Below are positions 1-5,893 of a DNA stretch of 5,893 nucleotides, in pieces. The position numbers and the translations under genes were made by a program. Every line of letters begins with the position of its first letter. Positions within the stretch are counted from its first letter, which is position 1. Source of the stretch: Caulobacteraceae bacterium (GTDB lineage: Bacteria > Pseudomonadota > Alphaproteobacteria > Caulobacterales > Caulobacteraceae); the NCBI GenBank assembly GCA_947452665.1, contig CANGEH010000147.1:1-5893 (forward strand). The letters run 5' to 3'. The notes under the pieces were generated by a model. It saw nothing but the letters and a program-made list of their open reading frames with translations, was not told the origin of the DNA and searched no databases.

Positions 1-1051
1 CGCGGTGCACAAGCTCGATCCGGCCCTCGGCCCCCTTGGACAAAAACCGCGTGCCAACCGCGCCATTGACCGCCGCAATCTCGGCATGCTGGTAATCAGC
101 ATAGCCGATCGAGAACTGCACCTTTTCGAACGCGGCCATATCGAGTTGATGCTCGCCGCGCAGGTCATAACGGGTCTGTTTCAAATGGATTTGCACCGGC
201 CCCTCTTGGCCCGGGGCGGGCTCAGAAAACTGGGCATAGGGCACGCCATAGGTCGTATCTGTGCGCTTGACCGAGGCCCCGACATAACCACGTTCGCCAA
301 TATAGGACGCGCCCACGCCATAGGCATCCAGCTCGACATTACTGTTCAGCACCTTGGCATCGGGGGCAGGCGTCAGGCCCTGATCAGCGGCAAAACGGCT
401 AGAAACTGGCGCGCTTGGCAGTTCATAATCGCCTGCCCTGCGCCGGACAATATCGGCGGCAAACACAATGGGTCCGGTCCCGGCCTTGAGGGCGGCCGAA
501 AACGCCTTGCCATTATTGACCGTGTCATAGGAGGCGCTGGCCCGGCCCTCGAGACCGTCCGCGGCGGCGCGCGACGGTACCCGCTCGTCAATCATATTGA
601 CCACGCCGCCAATACCAGAGCCGCCATAGGCCAGGGTTGATGGCCCGCGCAGCACCTCGATCCGGCTGGACTCGGCCGGGTCTGAGGCCACAGCATGATC
701 GGGCGATACCGAACTGGCATCGACCAGGCCCACGCCATTTTGCAAGATCATCACGCGTGGCCCCGACAGGCCGCGAATGATCGGCCGACTGGCACCCGGG
801 CCAAAGGCCGTTGACCGCACACCGGTCATGCCATTGAGCAGGTCGCCAAGGCCCGCAGGATTGGCAATGTCCAGCGCTGCCCGGCTCACAACCTCGATAC
901 TGGTGGTGACGCTATCGAGCGAAACAGCATAGGGCGCCGCCGTTATGATCACCTCTTCGGGTGCCGCGGGCGCCTCGGCCCGGGCAATCCCCTGCATAAG
1001 GCCCGCCAGCCCGACTGTGGTCAGAAACAGGGTGCGGAGCCGATGGGTCAT
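1..1051 (-). CDS. znuD: ZnuD-family TonB-dependent zinc receptor, N-terminal part (cut by left edge)
   Basis: Outer-membrane receptor expected to import zinc (free or carrier-bound) using TonB energy. The visible 350 residues, read from the ATG at 1051, show a signal peptide (hydrophobic stretch, then cleavage near ARA/EA, residue 26), a TonB box EEVIITA (residues 32-38), and a plug with IIRGLSGPRVMILQNGV (91-107), SPDHAV (116-121) and IEVLRGPSTLAYGG (131-144). The first barrel strands follow, including GDYELP and RYDLRGE. SPDHA is a hallmark of ZnuD; from memory of the Neisseria protein, its Asp and His are zinc ligands (here D118 and H119). ZnuD proteins are about 700 residues or more, so roughly half is missing beyond position 1. 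The region after YGVP (residues 268-271) lacks the His-rich segment present in Neisseria ZnuD. An in-frame ATG at 1057 is possible, but GAGG lies one base from it and seven bases from 1051, which favours 1051. A Zur-like palindrome lies just upstream. Family assignment is strong; zinc as substrate is inferred. Confidence 0.88.
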   Translation of the reverse strand, partial: MTHRLRTLFLTTVGLAGLMQGIARAEAPAAPEEVIITAAPYAVSLDSVTTSIEVVSRAALDIANPAGLGDLLNGMTGVRSTAFGPGASRPIIRGLSGPRVMILQNGVGLVDASSVSPDHAVASDPAESSRIEVLRGPSTLAYGGSGIGGVVNMIDERVPSRAAADGLEGRASASYDTVNNGKAFSAALKAGTGPIVFAADIVRRRAGDYELPSAPVSSRFAADQGLTPAPDAKVLNSNVELDAYGVGASYIGERGYVGASVKRTDTTYGVPYAQFSEPAPGQEGPVQIHLKQTRYDLRGEHQLDMAAFEKVQFSIGYADYQHAEIAAVNGAVGTRFLSKGAEGRIELVHR

Positions 1052-1058
1052 GGTCATG

Positions 1059-1062
1059 CCTC
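1059..1062 (-). promoter_or_regulatory. Ribosome binding site deciding the znuD start
   Basis: On the minus strand the sequence CTGAGGC directly precedes ATG-ACC-ATG. GAGG ends one base before the first ATG (1057) but seven bases before the second (1051). The normal spacing makes MTHRLRTLFL the better start than MTMTHRLRTL. Confidence 0.55.
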
Positions 1063-1086
1063 AGACGAAATTTGCGATCCGTCATT

Positions 1087-1100
1087 TATGTTATAACATA
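1087..1100 (-). promoter_or_regulatory. Putative Zur operator of the znuD-like gene
   Basis: A perfect 14-bp palindrome, TATGTTATAACATA, lies 35 bp upstream of the chosen znuD start. Its core ATGTTATAACAT has the half-site sequence of known Zur boxes: TGTTATA and TATAACA halves occur in enterobacterial sites, and the fused, spacer-less form is typical of alphaproteobacteria. It contains TATAAC on the minus strand (1095-1090), a good -10 hexamer, although I see no convincing -35 at 17 bp. A bound repressor would block the promoter, so the receptor should be repressed by zinc. The match was made by eye from recalled consensus sequences; the receptor type downstream supports it independently. 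Confidence 0.78.
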
Positions 1101-1125
1101 TCATTTTGCAAGGCGGTTTGTAGAT

Positions 1126-1158
1126 AAAAAATGGGGCGGCACCGATTGATGCCGCCCC
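1126..1158 (-). terminator. Rho-independent terminator of the Oar-like receptor gene
   Basis: A perfect 9-bp GC-rich stem (TGCCGCCCC at 1150-1158 on the plus strand pairing with GGGGCGGCA at 1133-1141) has an 8-nt loop. On the minus strand it is followed by A and six T (1131-1126). It starts 33 bp after the TAA at 1192-1194. A weaker hairpin (GCCTT/AAGGC, arms 1178-1182 and 1164-1168, then C and four T) sits between the stop codon and this terminator and may act in tandem. No T run follows in the plus direction, so it should work on the minus strand only. Confidence 0.9.
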
Positions 1159-1191
1159 AAAAGGCCTTGAGTTTTGAAAGGCTTATTCAGT

Positions 1192-4100
1192 TTAGAACTG
1201 ATACTTCAAGCCCAGCAGGATCGACCAGGTCGATAGGTCTGGATTGACCGTCGGCGTCGTAATGCTGGTCGAGACATTGCTATAGCGATAGGCCGCGCAG
1301 GTAGCGCTATCACTCTTCTGTGCCACGCCCGCCGCATCGGCGCATTCAACACTGACAATACGGCCGCCGGAACGACTGTCGGTGTATTCCTTAACCGTAC
1401 CCCAATGCTTGTTCAGCAGGTTCCCGACATTGGCGATGTCCACAGTAAAGAGCGCGCTGTGGCCTTCGAACGGGGTTGGAATGCGCTGAGAGTATTGGAA
1501 ATCGAACTTGGCCATGAAGGGGTTGCGGCCATAGCCCTTTTTCAAAATGCCCCCGGTTGGGATACCGAACTTATTGATTACCTTTTTGAAATTGGCCAGT
1601 TCGGTCGCGTCCTTAAAGAAAACGGTCGTACCATTGGTGACATATTTCAGGTCATTGCTGCCGGGTTCGGCGGTGGTGAGTTGGGGAACAAAGGCCATCA
1701 TATCCGATCGATTGACACCAAAGACCGAGCTACGGCCACTATTGAGGTCAGACATTAGGAAATTGATTGGCCGACCTGTGCGCATGTCGCCAAACACACC
1801 AACGCGGCTCTCCCAGCCCTTAAAGACTTCAAACTTGTAGGAGATATCGGCCTTGACTGCCTTGTCGATGTTATTGGCCGCCTTGCCGCGCACCGCGCCA
1901 TTGGGGTCATAGGTCGCATATTGCTCGCCATAAAGACCGCTGGCTGTGGTAGCAAACTCAGGCAGACCGCCAAAGAGCGAGCTACGCTGAACCGCATAGG
2001 ACAGATTGACATCCACGCCGTAAAGCTCGCGGCCGATCGAGGCGGCAATGGTCTGGCTCGAGGATTTTTGGCTTGGATTATAGGCCTGGATGTCCCTAGA
2101 GCTGCCGAGATTGACATAGTCGGCATTGCTGGCGACGGGCAGGCCCGCGGTGGCGCGGTTGGCGGCTGTGATGTTCAAGCCGTCATAACGAATCCGGCCA
2201 TCGGGCGTGAGTTGCTGCACGCCGTTAATGGTCAGCTTGCGTGCCCGCAGGTCGCGGAAGGCGAGGCCATCTTGGCTGCGGATCGCAACCGCATCCAGGC
2301 CAAGTCTAAAGCCCATGGCCTCGGTCCGGAAAGCGAGGTTAGCCTTCCAATCGGTCGGCATCTTGAAGTCGGGCGACAGGGAATTGGTTTCCGCGGTGCG
2401 CCGGACAATGCTGTCGGCCTGAAGCAGGCTATTGGCAATGGTTGGCAGGGCAAAGCCAAAATTGGCGTTGGTCTTGTCAAGGTTCAGCAAGGCATCGCCC
2501 GTAGCCGTATCAACGACGGTGGCGGAGTTTGTCTCGGAATAGGTACCGTCTTTGAGGCGACGCACAACGATACCATTGGTCAGAATGCCGGTGTTCGAGA
2601 AGGAGTTGCTCAAGAACACGTCGGGCAGACCGCCAGACACCAGGCCAAAGCCGCCGCTGACGTCAAACTTACCAAAATTGTATTTGGCCGAAACCCGAGG
2701 CGCCAAGACCTTCAGGCCGTCAAATGTTGTCTGGTTATTAAAGCCGTTGCGGGTGACAAAGTTGGGATTGAGCGCAGGCTTGTCGCCGCTCTTATACAGG
2801 TCATAGCGCAGACCATAATTGACGGTGAAGTCTGGGCTAATGTCCCAGCTGTCTTGGACAAACAGGGTATTGACATCATAGGTAAACTTGGCCGCGGCAT
2901 CGCTCGGATTGCCGGATGGCGCGTTGGTATAGCTGAGCTGGCCAGCCTTACCGGCGGCAAAGTCACCGATCGCGTCGAAATAATAAATGCCCTTGGCCTG
3001 AGGAACAAAGAGATTGAAGATATCAATGCCCTTATACTGATAGCCGGCCTTGATCAGATGGTCTTTCATCCGATAGGACGCGACCGCCTGGCCCGCTAGG
3101 TTCTTGGTCTGCAAGACATTTGCATGACGGAACTGGTCAGGACCGAAGAAAAGGGTGGGCTGGCCGGAGTTTGTTTTCAGGCAATCATAGGGATTTTCGA
3201 CCGTAATGGCGTCCGAACAGACCCGGATTTCTGAGAAGTTTTGGCCGGTGGGCGGGGTCTGGCCGCGGGTATAGTCGCGATAAGAAATCCGGGCCTCAGT
3301 CGACAGTTCCGGGGTCCATTTGGAATTCAGCTGCAGCGAATAATTGTCTTCAGTTTCCGGCTGCGAATACCAGTTGGTGTCAAGCCCAATGCTGGTCGCC
3401 GAAATATTTTGGCGCTTGACGACCGTGCTGAACGCATGGCGGTAGGTCGCGGTTAGGCGCTGATTGTCCGTGAGGTTATAGTCGACCTTGGCAGAGTATT
3501 TTTCGTCTTCGACAGGCTGGGTCAGGCTGATCGTGCCGGGCGTAAGCTTTGCCGAGGCGGCATAGCCGCTCCAAGGCGCCAAGATGGTCGCAATATCGGC
3601 CGTCGTAACCTTAGCACCCGTTGAGCCGGTCAGGCCGTTAATGGCGTTGGCATAGCCGCCGCCCGATGGGCCGGTATCGGTGACATCGACCGTGGTGAAC
3701 TTCTCGTAGGATACAGCAAAGAACAGCTTATCCTTGATGATTGGGCCCGACAGGAAGGCGCCATAATTCTTGTCTTCGATAACAAGGCTGAGCTTCTTGA
3801 AGCCATAAGGCGATGAGAAGTTCGGAATGTCTTTTCCAACCAGGCTTTTGTCACGGTAATAGGTAAAGACCGAGCCGTGGAAGTCATTGCCACCCGAACG
3901 CATGATCATGTTCAAGGCGCCGCCGGTGAAATCGCCTTCTTCAACATCGAAGGGCGCGGCCTGGACGGCGAATTGTTCAATGGCTTCGGGCGATACAGGG
4001 CCGCGATTGGTCGACAAGCCGCCGGTATTCAAGCCGAAATCATCTTGGCTGCGCACGCCGTCGATTGTGATGCGGTTCGAGCGCGGGGTTGAGCCGGCAA

Positions 4101-4638
4101 TATAAAGGCCGCCGGATGGGCCGGTGCCGCGTACGCCAAGGTCAAGGGTTGCGAGTGGGTCGCGACGGCCAATGTCGCGAATATCACGCTTTGGCGAGAC
4201 AACCGCCTCAATATCGGTGCGGCGCAGACCCGTGCGCGAGCCAGGATTGCTCAAACGAGAGGCGTTGCGCTGGCCCGTGACAACGACTTCGCTGGTTTCA
4301 GGCTCAAGGCTAATCGCCAGTTGGGAAATGTCACCAACGGTCAGATAGACGCCGTCTGTGGTGTTGGTCGCAAAGCCAGGTGCCGAAACAATAATCTTAT
4401 AGGGGCCGCCGACGCGCAGGCCGCGCAGATCGAATTGTCCGGACGCATCGGCCTTGGTCAGGGCGCGCGTACCGGAGGGCTGGTGGATCACGGTCAAGCT
4501 TGCTGCTGCGACCGAGGCGCCTTCTGCATTGCTGACGACACCACGAACCGACGCTGTGGTTTGTTGGGCATAGGCCGCCGGAGCCGTTAGGCAGAGCAGG
4601 GCGGCAACACTGACGCCAATACGATATTTGGTCTTCAT
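1192..4638 (-). CDS. Oar-like TonB-dependent receptor with N-terminal carboxypeptidase-regulatory-like domain
   Basis: Large outer-membrane receptor of 1148 residues, within the roughly 1000-1150 residue range of Oar-like proteins. Order of parts: signal peptide cleaved after AYA (residue 24); a carboxypeptidase-regulatory-like beta-sandwich (about 27-112, with VRGVVSNAEGASVAAASLTV and SGQFDLRGLRVGGPYKI); TonB box SEVVVTGQR (116-124); plug (about 130-250, with NRITIDGVRSQDDFGL and GGALNMIMRSGGNDFHGSVF); then a beta barrel with the motif VNYGLRYDLY (605-614), ending in LLGLKYQF, whose terminal Phe fits outer-membrane insertion. Cysteine pairs at 473/485 and 1099/1114 probably form disulfides in outer loops. 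ATG 4638 is preceded by AAGGGG at 6-nt spacing, and that site is paired in a leader hairpin. Substrate is unknown: Myxococcus Oar is linked to protease secretion, while many relatives are presumed nutrient receptors. No Zur- or Fur-type box was seen upstream. The reading frame is intact. Confidence 0.93.
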   Translation of the reverse strand: MKTKYRIGVSVAALLCLTAPAAYAQQTTASVRGVVSNAEGASVAAASLTVIHQPSGTRALTKADASGQFDLRGLRVGGPYKIIVSAPGFATNTTDGVYLTVGDISQLAISLEPETSEVVVTGQRNASRLSNPGSRTGLRRTDIEAVVSPKRDIRDIGRRDPLATLDLGVRGTGPSGGLYIAGSTPRSNRITIDGVRSQDDFGLNTGGLSTNRGPVSPEAIEQFAVQAAPFDVEEGDFTGGALNMIMRSGGNDFHGSVFTYYRDKSLVGKDIPNFSSPYGFKKLSLVIEDKNYGAFLSGPIIKDKLFFAVSYEKFTTVDVTDTGPSGGGYANAINGLTGSTGAKVTTADIATILAPWSGYAASAKLTPGTISLTQPVEDEKYSAKVDYNLTDNQRLTATYRHAFSTVVKRQNISATSIGLDTNWYSQPETEDNYSLQLNSKWTPELSTEARISYRDYTRGQTPPTGQNFSEIRVCSDAITVENPYDCLKTNSGQPTLFFGPDQFRHANVLQTKNLAGQAVASYRMKDHLIKAGYQYKGIDIFNLFVPQAKGIYYFDAIGDFAAGKAGQLSYTNAPSGNPSDAAAKFTYDVNTLFVQDSWDISPDFTVNYGLRYDLYKSGDKPALNPNFVTRNGFNNQTTFDGLKVLAPRVSAKYNFGKFDVSGGFGLVSGGLPDVFLSNSFSNTGILTNGIVVRRLKDGTYSETNSATVVDTATGDALLNLDKTNANFGFALPTIANSLLQADSIVRRTAETNSLSPDFKMPTDWKANLAFRTEAMGFRLGLDAVAIRSQDGLAFRDLRARKLTINGVQQLTPDGRIRYDGLNITAANRATAGLPVASNADYVNLGSSRDIQAYNPSQKSSSQTIAASIGRELYGVDVNLSYAVQRSSLFGGLPEFATTASGLYGEQYATYDPNGAVRGKAANNIDKAVKADISYKFEVFKGWESRVGVFGDMRTGRPINFLMSDLNSGRSSVFGVNRSDMMAFVPQLTTAEPGSNDLKYVTNGTTVFFKDATELANFKKVINKFGIPTGGILKKGYGRNPFMAKFDFQYSQRIPTPFEGHSALFTVDIANVGNLLNKHWGTVKEYTDSRSGGRIVSVECADAAGVAQKSDSATCAAYRYSNVSTSITTPTVNPDLSTWSILLGLKYQF

Positions 4639-4643
4639 TTAGA

Positions 4644-4708
4644 TCCCCTTTGATTAAGCATAATGCGACAGTTCGTGCAAAAACTGCCGATTCCAATATC
4701 AAAGGGAA
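4644..4708 (-). promoter_or_regulatory. Structured 5' leader sequestering the ribosome binding site of the Oar-like gene
   Basis: In the minus-strand transcript, CCCUUUGAU (4706-4698) is perfectly complementary to AUCAAAGGG (4654-4646). One U-G and one U-A pair extend this to 11 bp (4708-4698 with 4654-4644). The 3' arm contains the whole Shine-Dalgarno sequence AAGGGG (4650-4645) of the gene starting at 4638. Inside it is a second hairpin: CGGCAGUU (4689-4682) with AACUGUCG (4673-4666), 8 bp with one G-U and an 8-nt loop, extendable by three A-U pairs across a bulged C. Two coaxial helices that hide the SD suggest translational control: an RNA thermometer, a ligand- or protein-responsive leader, or a uORF-coupled switch. 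I do not recognise it as a known riboswitch; it is too small for a cobalamin class. Transcription must begin upstream of 4708, which I cannot prove. Confidence 0.5.
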
Positions 4709-4946
4709 GCCATAGATAGGGTCCGCTACAATTTCGTGACTAACAAACCCATTTCGACAATAAAAAGTCACAATTTAGCTGGAATTCACGTAATATTTTT
4801 GTCAAATAATTGTCATATATGTCTATTAAGTGATTTTTGTTTAATGTTTACTTGAGTATGCCAATTGTAAATGTTCCGTATACGATCTTATATCTCTTTA
4901 GGGCTGAGCGCGATATGGTGAGGGCTTGGTCATGGATTTTGCGCCT

Positions 4947-4953
4947 AGGAGGA
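4947..4953 (+). promoter_or_regulatory. Strong ribosome binding site deciding a TTG start
   Basis: AGGAGGA is a near-perfect Shine-Dalgarno sequence, seven bases before the TTG at 4961. An in-frame TGA (4958-4960) lies immediately before the TTG and a TAG at 4946-4948, so the gene cannot start further upstream. A nearby GTG at 4957 is out of frame. Confidence 0.85.
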
Positions 4954-4960
4954 TCGGTGA

Positions 4961-5557
4961 TTGCCAAATCGCCAGAAAGTTCAACGGGGGGGCGTGTGTG
5001 GACGCCTAGGTTTGGCGCTTGCCCTAATGGTCTGGCGACCCTGCGCGGCAAAGGCTGATTCCCCACGCCTTTGGTCGGTGGTGGATGCCGTGCGTGGGGA
5101 TCACGGGGTGGCTGCGGAAATGACGGTGGCGGCACCGGTTTCGGTGGTGTGGGACGTGCTCACCGATTGCGCAACCGCGCCAAGGCATGTTCCGGGCATG
5201 GTCAGTTGCAAGGTTATGCAGAGCGATCCCGCCGGGCTGTGGGATATCCGTGAACACAGGATGCGCCTGCCCTGGTTTCCGCTTGCGCTGCGCAATGTGG
5301 TGCGATCCGATTACGTGTTTCAGCGCCGTCTGGATTATCGCAAGCTTGGGCGTGACATCACGCAATTGCGGGGGCAGTGGCGGTTATCGCCCGATGCCAG
5401 CGGCGCGGCGACGCAGATTGAGTATACCGGTTATTTGACAGGTCTATTGCCGGTCCCGGATGGCATGGCCAAGGCGTATTTGCTGGAGGGCCTAAACGCC
5501 TTGCAGGCCGAAAGCTTGAAGCGGGCGGCTAGGTCAGTGGCAGGTGACGGCCCCTAG
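4961..5557 (+). CDS. Exported SRPBCC-fold (START/polyketide cyclase-like) protein
   Basis: A 198-residue protein starting at TTG 4961, placed by an ideal ribosome binding site and an in-frame stop directly upstream. Residues 1-32 form a signal peptide: basic start with several Arg/Lys, hydrophobic LGLALALMVW, cleavage after AKA. No lipobox surrounds Cys28, so a soluble periplasmic protein is likely. The rest (about 48-190) has the shape of the SRPBCC/START superfamily: a first strand with AAEMTVAAPVSVVWDVLTD (residues 51-69) leading into the first helices, central strands around LWDIREHRMRLPW and QIEYTGYL, and a long C-terminal helix (about 168-192, DGMAKAYLLEGLNALQAESLKRAA) that would close a hydrophobic cavity. 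Such folds bind lipids, polyketides or other hydrophobic ligands. No catalytic motif can be named and the ligand is unknown. The gene is divergent from the Oar-like receptor and converges on the thioesterase gene with a 4-bp overlap. Confidence 0.82.
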   Translation: MPNRQKVQRGGVCGRLGLALALMVWRPCAAKADSPRLWSVVDAVRGDHGVAAEMTVAAPVSVVWDVLTDCATAPRHVPGMVSCKVMQSDPAGLWDIREHRMRLPWFPLALRNVVRSDYVFQRRLDYRKLGRDITQLRGQWRLSPDASGAATQIEYTGYLTGLLPVPDGMAKAYLLEGLNALQAESLKRAARSVAGDGP

Positions 5558-5893
5558 CCGTCCCCGTCTTTCAGGGTCAGCAAAAAGTGCCCCCGCAGCA
5601 GGGCAATGGGGGTGGCGCGCGTGTCCTGCCAGGCCTCGACATGGACATTGGCAATGCGCCGACCGATCTTGCGAATATCGGCCCTGGCATAGGTGGTCAG
5701 GCCGCGGGCAGAACGCAGATATTCGACCGAAATATCGATCGGCTTGGGCTGGCGCGAAAGGCCCTGCAGGATCGACAACTGCGCCAAGGCCGTCATTTCC
5801 ATAAAGGCCCCCAGCACCCCGCCATGGATTGCTGGAAGCATGGGATTGCCGATCAGGTGCGGTGCAAACGGCAAGATGGCGGTCATTTCATCC
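5554..5893 (-). CDS. PaaI-type hotdog-fold thioesterase, C-terminal part (cut by right edge)
   Basis: Cytoplasmic acyl-CoA thioesterase-like protein of the PaaI/4HBT superfamily, expected to hydrolyse acyl- or aryl-CoA esters. At least 112 residues are visible. The motif LPAIHGGVLGAFMEMTALAQL is the hotdog active-site turn and central helix: HGG is followed after six residues by Glu, the place of the catalytic Asp/Glu in PaaI. Later strands PIDISVEYLRSARG, TTYARADIRKIGRRIANVHVEAWQD and PIALLRGHFLLTL complete the domain. The frame stays open to the edge (codons for Asp-Glu precede the Met at 5886), and family members are about 130-150 residues, so the real start probably lies outside the window. 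The TAG stop (5556-5554) overlaps the TAG of the SRPBCC gene. The substrate cannot be told from sequence. Confidence 0.87.
   Translation of the reverse strand, partial: DEMTAILPFAPHLIGNPMLPAIHGGVLGAFMEMTALAQLSILQGLSRQPKPIDISVEYLRSARGLTTYARADIRKIGRRIANVHVEAWQDTRATPIALLRGHFLLTLKDGDG

Larger units (their letters stand above)
4639..4960. other. AT-rich divergent intergenic region
   Basis: This 322-bp spacer separates the minus-strand Oar-like gene from the plus-strand SRPBCC gene and must hold promoters for both. The half near 4638 carries the leader hairpin described separately. The middle (about 4750-4900) is strikingly AT-rich compared with the coding DNA. It holds a direct repeat TTGTCA at 4799-4804 and 4810-4815, a partial copy TGTC at 4820-4823, and a 6-bp inverted repeat GTGACT (4736-4741) / AGTCAC (4766-4771). 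On the minus strand the first TTGTCA copy gives TTGACA (4805-4800), but no -10 sits at a standard distance. On the plus strand TTGTAA (4865-4870) with TATATC (4889-4894) is a weak candidate. I see no convincing small gene here. Confidence 0.6.

Noticed and set aside
5..640. Plus-strand open frame of 211 codons opposite the zinc receptor
   Set aside because: It is antisense to a clear receptor frame, has no recognisable domain, and arises from the codon pattern of the real gene.
1921..3099. Plus-strand open frame of 392 codons inside the Oar-like gene
   Set aside because: Long but fully antisense to conserved barrel sequence, with low-complexity composition and no signal, motif or convincing ribosome site.
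4397..4771. Minus-strand frame of 124 codons across the start of the Oar-like gene
   Set aside because: It overlaps the signal peptide and N-terminal domain of the receptor in another frame, and would run through the leader hairpin with no family resemblance.
4736..4771. Inverted repeat GTGACT / AGTCAC with 24-bp spacing
   Set aside because: Only six perfect pairs with a wide, asymmetric spacer; this is expected by chance in a spacer of this length. Recorded in the spacer description only.
4639..4800. Cobalamin or other known riboswitch upstream of the Oar-like receptor
   Set aside because: Such elements are common before TonB receptors, but the structured part is only about 65 nt and no B12-box-like sequence was seen.
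4837..5058. Plus-strand frame of 73 codons in the spacer, overlapping the SRPBCC gene
   Set aside because: Its start lies in AT-rich DNA without a Shine-Dalgarno sequence, and its second half only shadows the signal-peptide region of the SRPBCC gene.
5024..5365. Minus-strand frame of 113 codons opposite the SRPBCC gene
   Set aside because: Antisense to a supported gene, with no recognisable domain.

Overview
The window looks like a piece of chromosome from a Gram-negative, outer-membrane-bearing bacterium, most likely an alphaproteobacterium of the Caulobacterales or Sphingomonadales type. This rests on two adjacent TonB-dependent receptors, the fused form of the Zur-like operator, moderately GC-rich coding DNA, and an SRPBCC protein beside a PaaI-type thioesterase. 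Genus and species cannot be fixed from this sequence. No mobile element, CRISPR array, tRNA or rRNA was seen.

Layout, left to right. Positions 1-1051 (minus) hold the N-terminal 350 residues of a ZnuD-family zinc receptor that runs off the left edge. Its promoter region (1052-1132) carries a perfect 14-bp palindrome that reads as a Zur operator. Next is a rho-independent terminator (1126-1158), which closes the large Oar-like TonB-dependent receptor at 1192-4638 (minus, 1148 residues). The 322-bp AT-rich divergent spacer (4639-4960) contains the leader of the Oar-like gene, in which the ribosome binding site is paired into a long hairpin. Positions 4961-5557 (plus) encode a secreted SRPBCC-fold protein with a TTG start. 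It converges on a PaaI-type hotdog thioesterase (5554 to the right edge, minus), and the two genes share the palindromic stop tetranucleotide CTAG.

The two receptors lie on the same strand but look like separate units: a terminator stands between them, and only the downstream one has a Zur-type operator. The expected picture is a zinc-starvation-induced receptor next to a second receptor of unknown substrate that may be controlled after transcription through its leader. The SRPBCC and thioesterase genes have no evident functional link to the receptors.

Nothing here amounts to a clearly new biological system. The most interesting item is the SD-masking leader of the Oar-like gene. After it come the Zur-box/ZnuD pairing with an apparently missing histidine-rich loop, and the four-base overlap of convergent stop codons.
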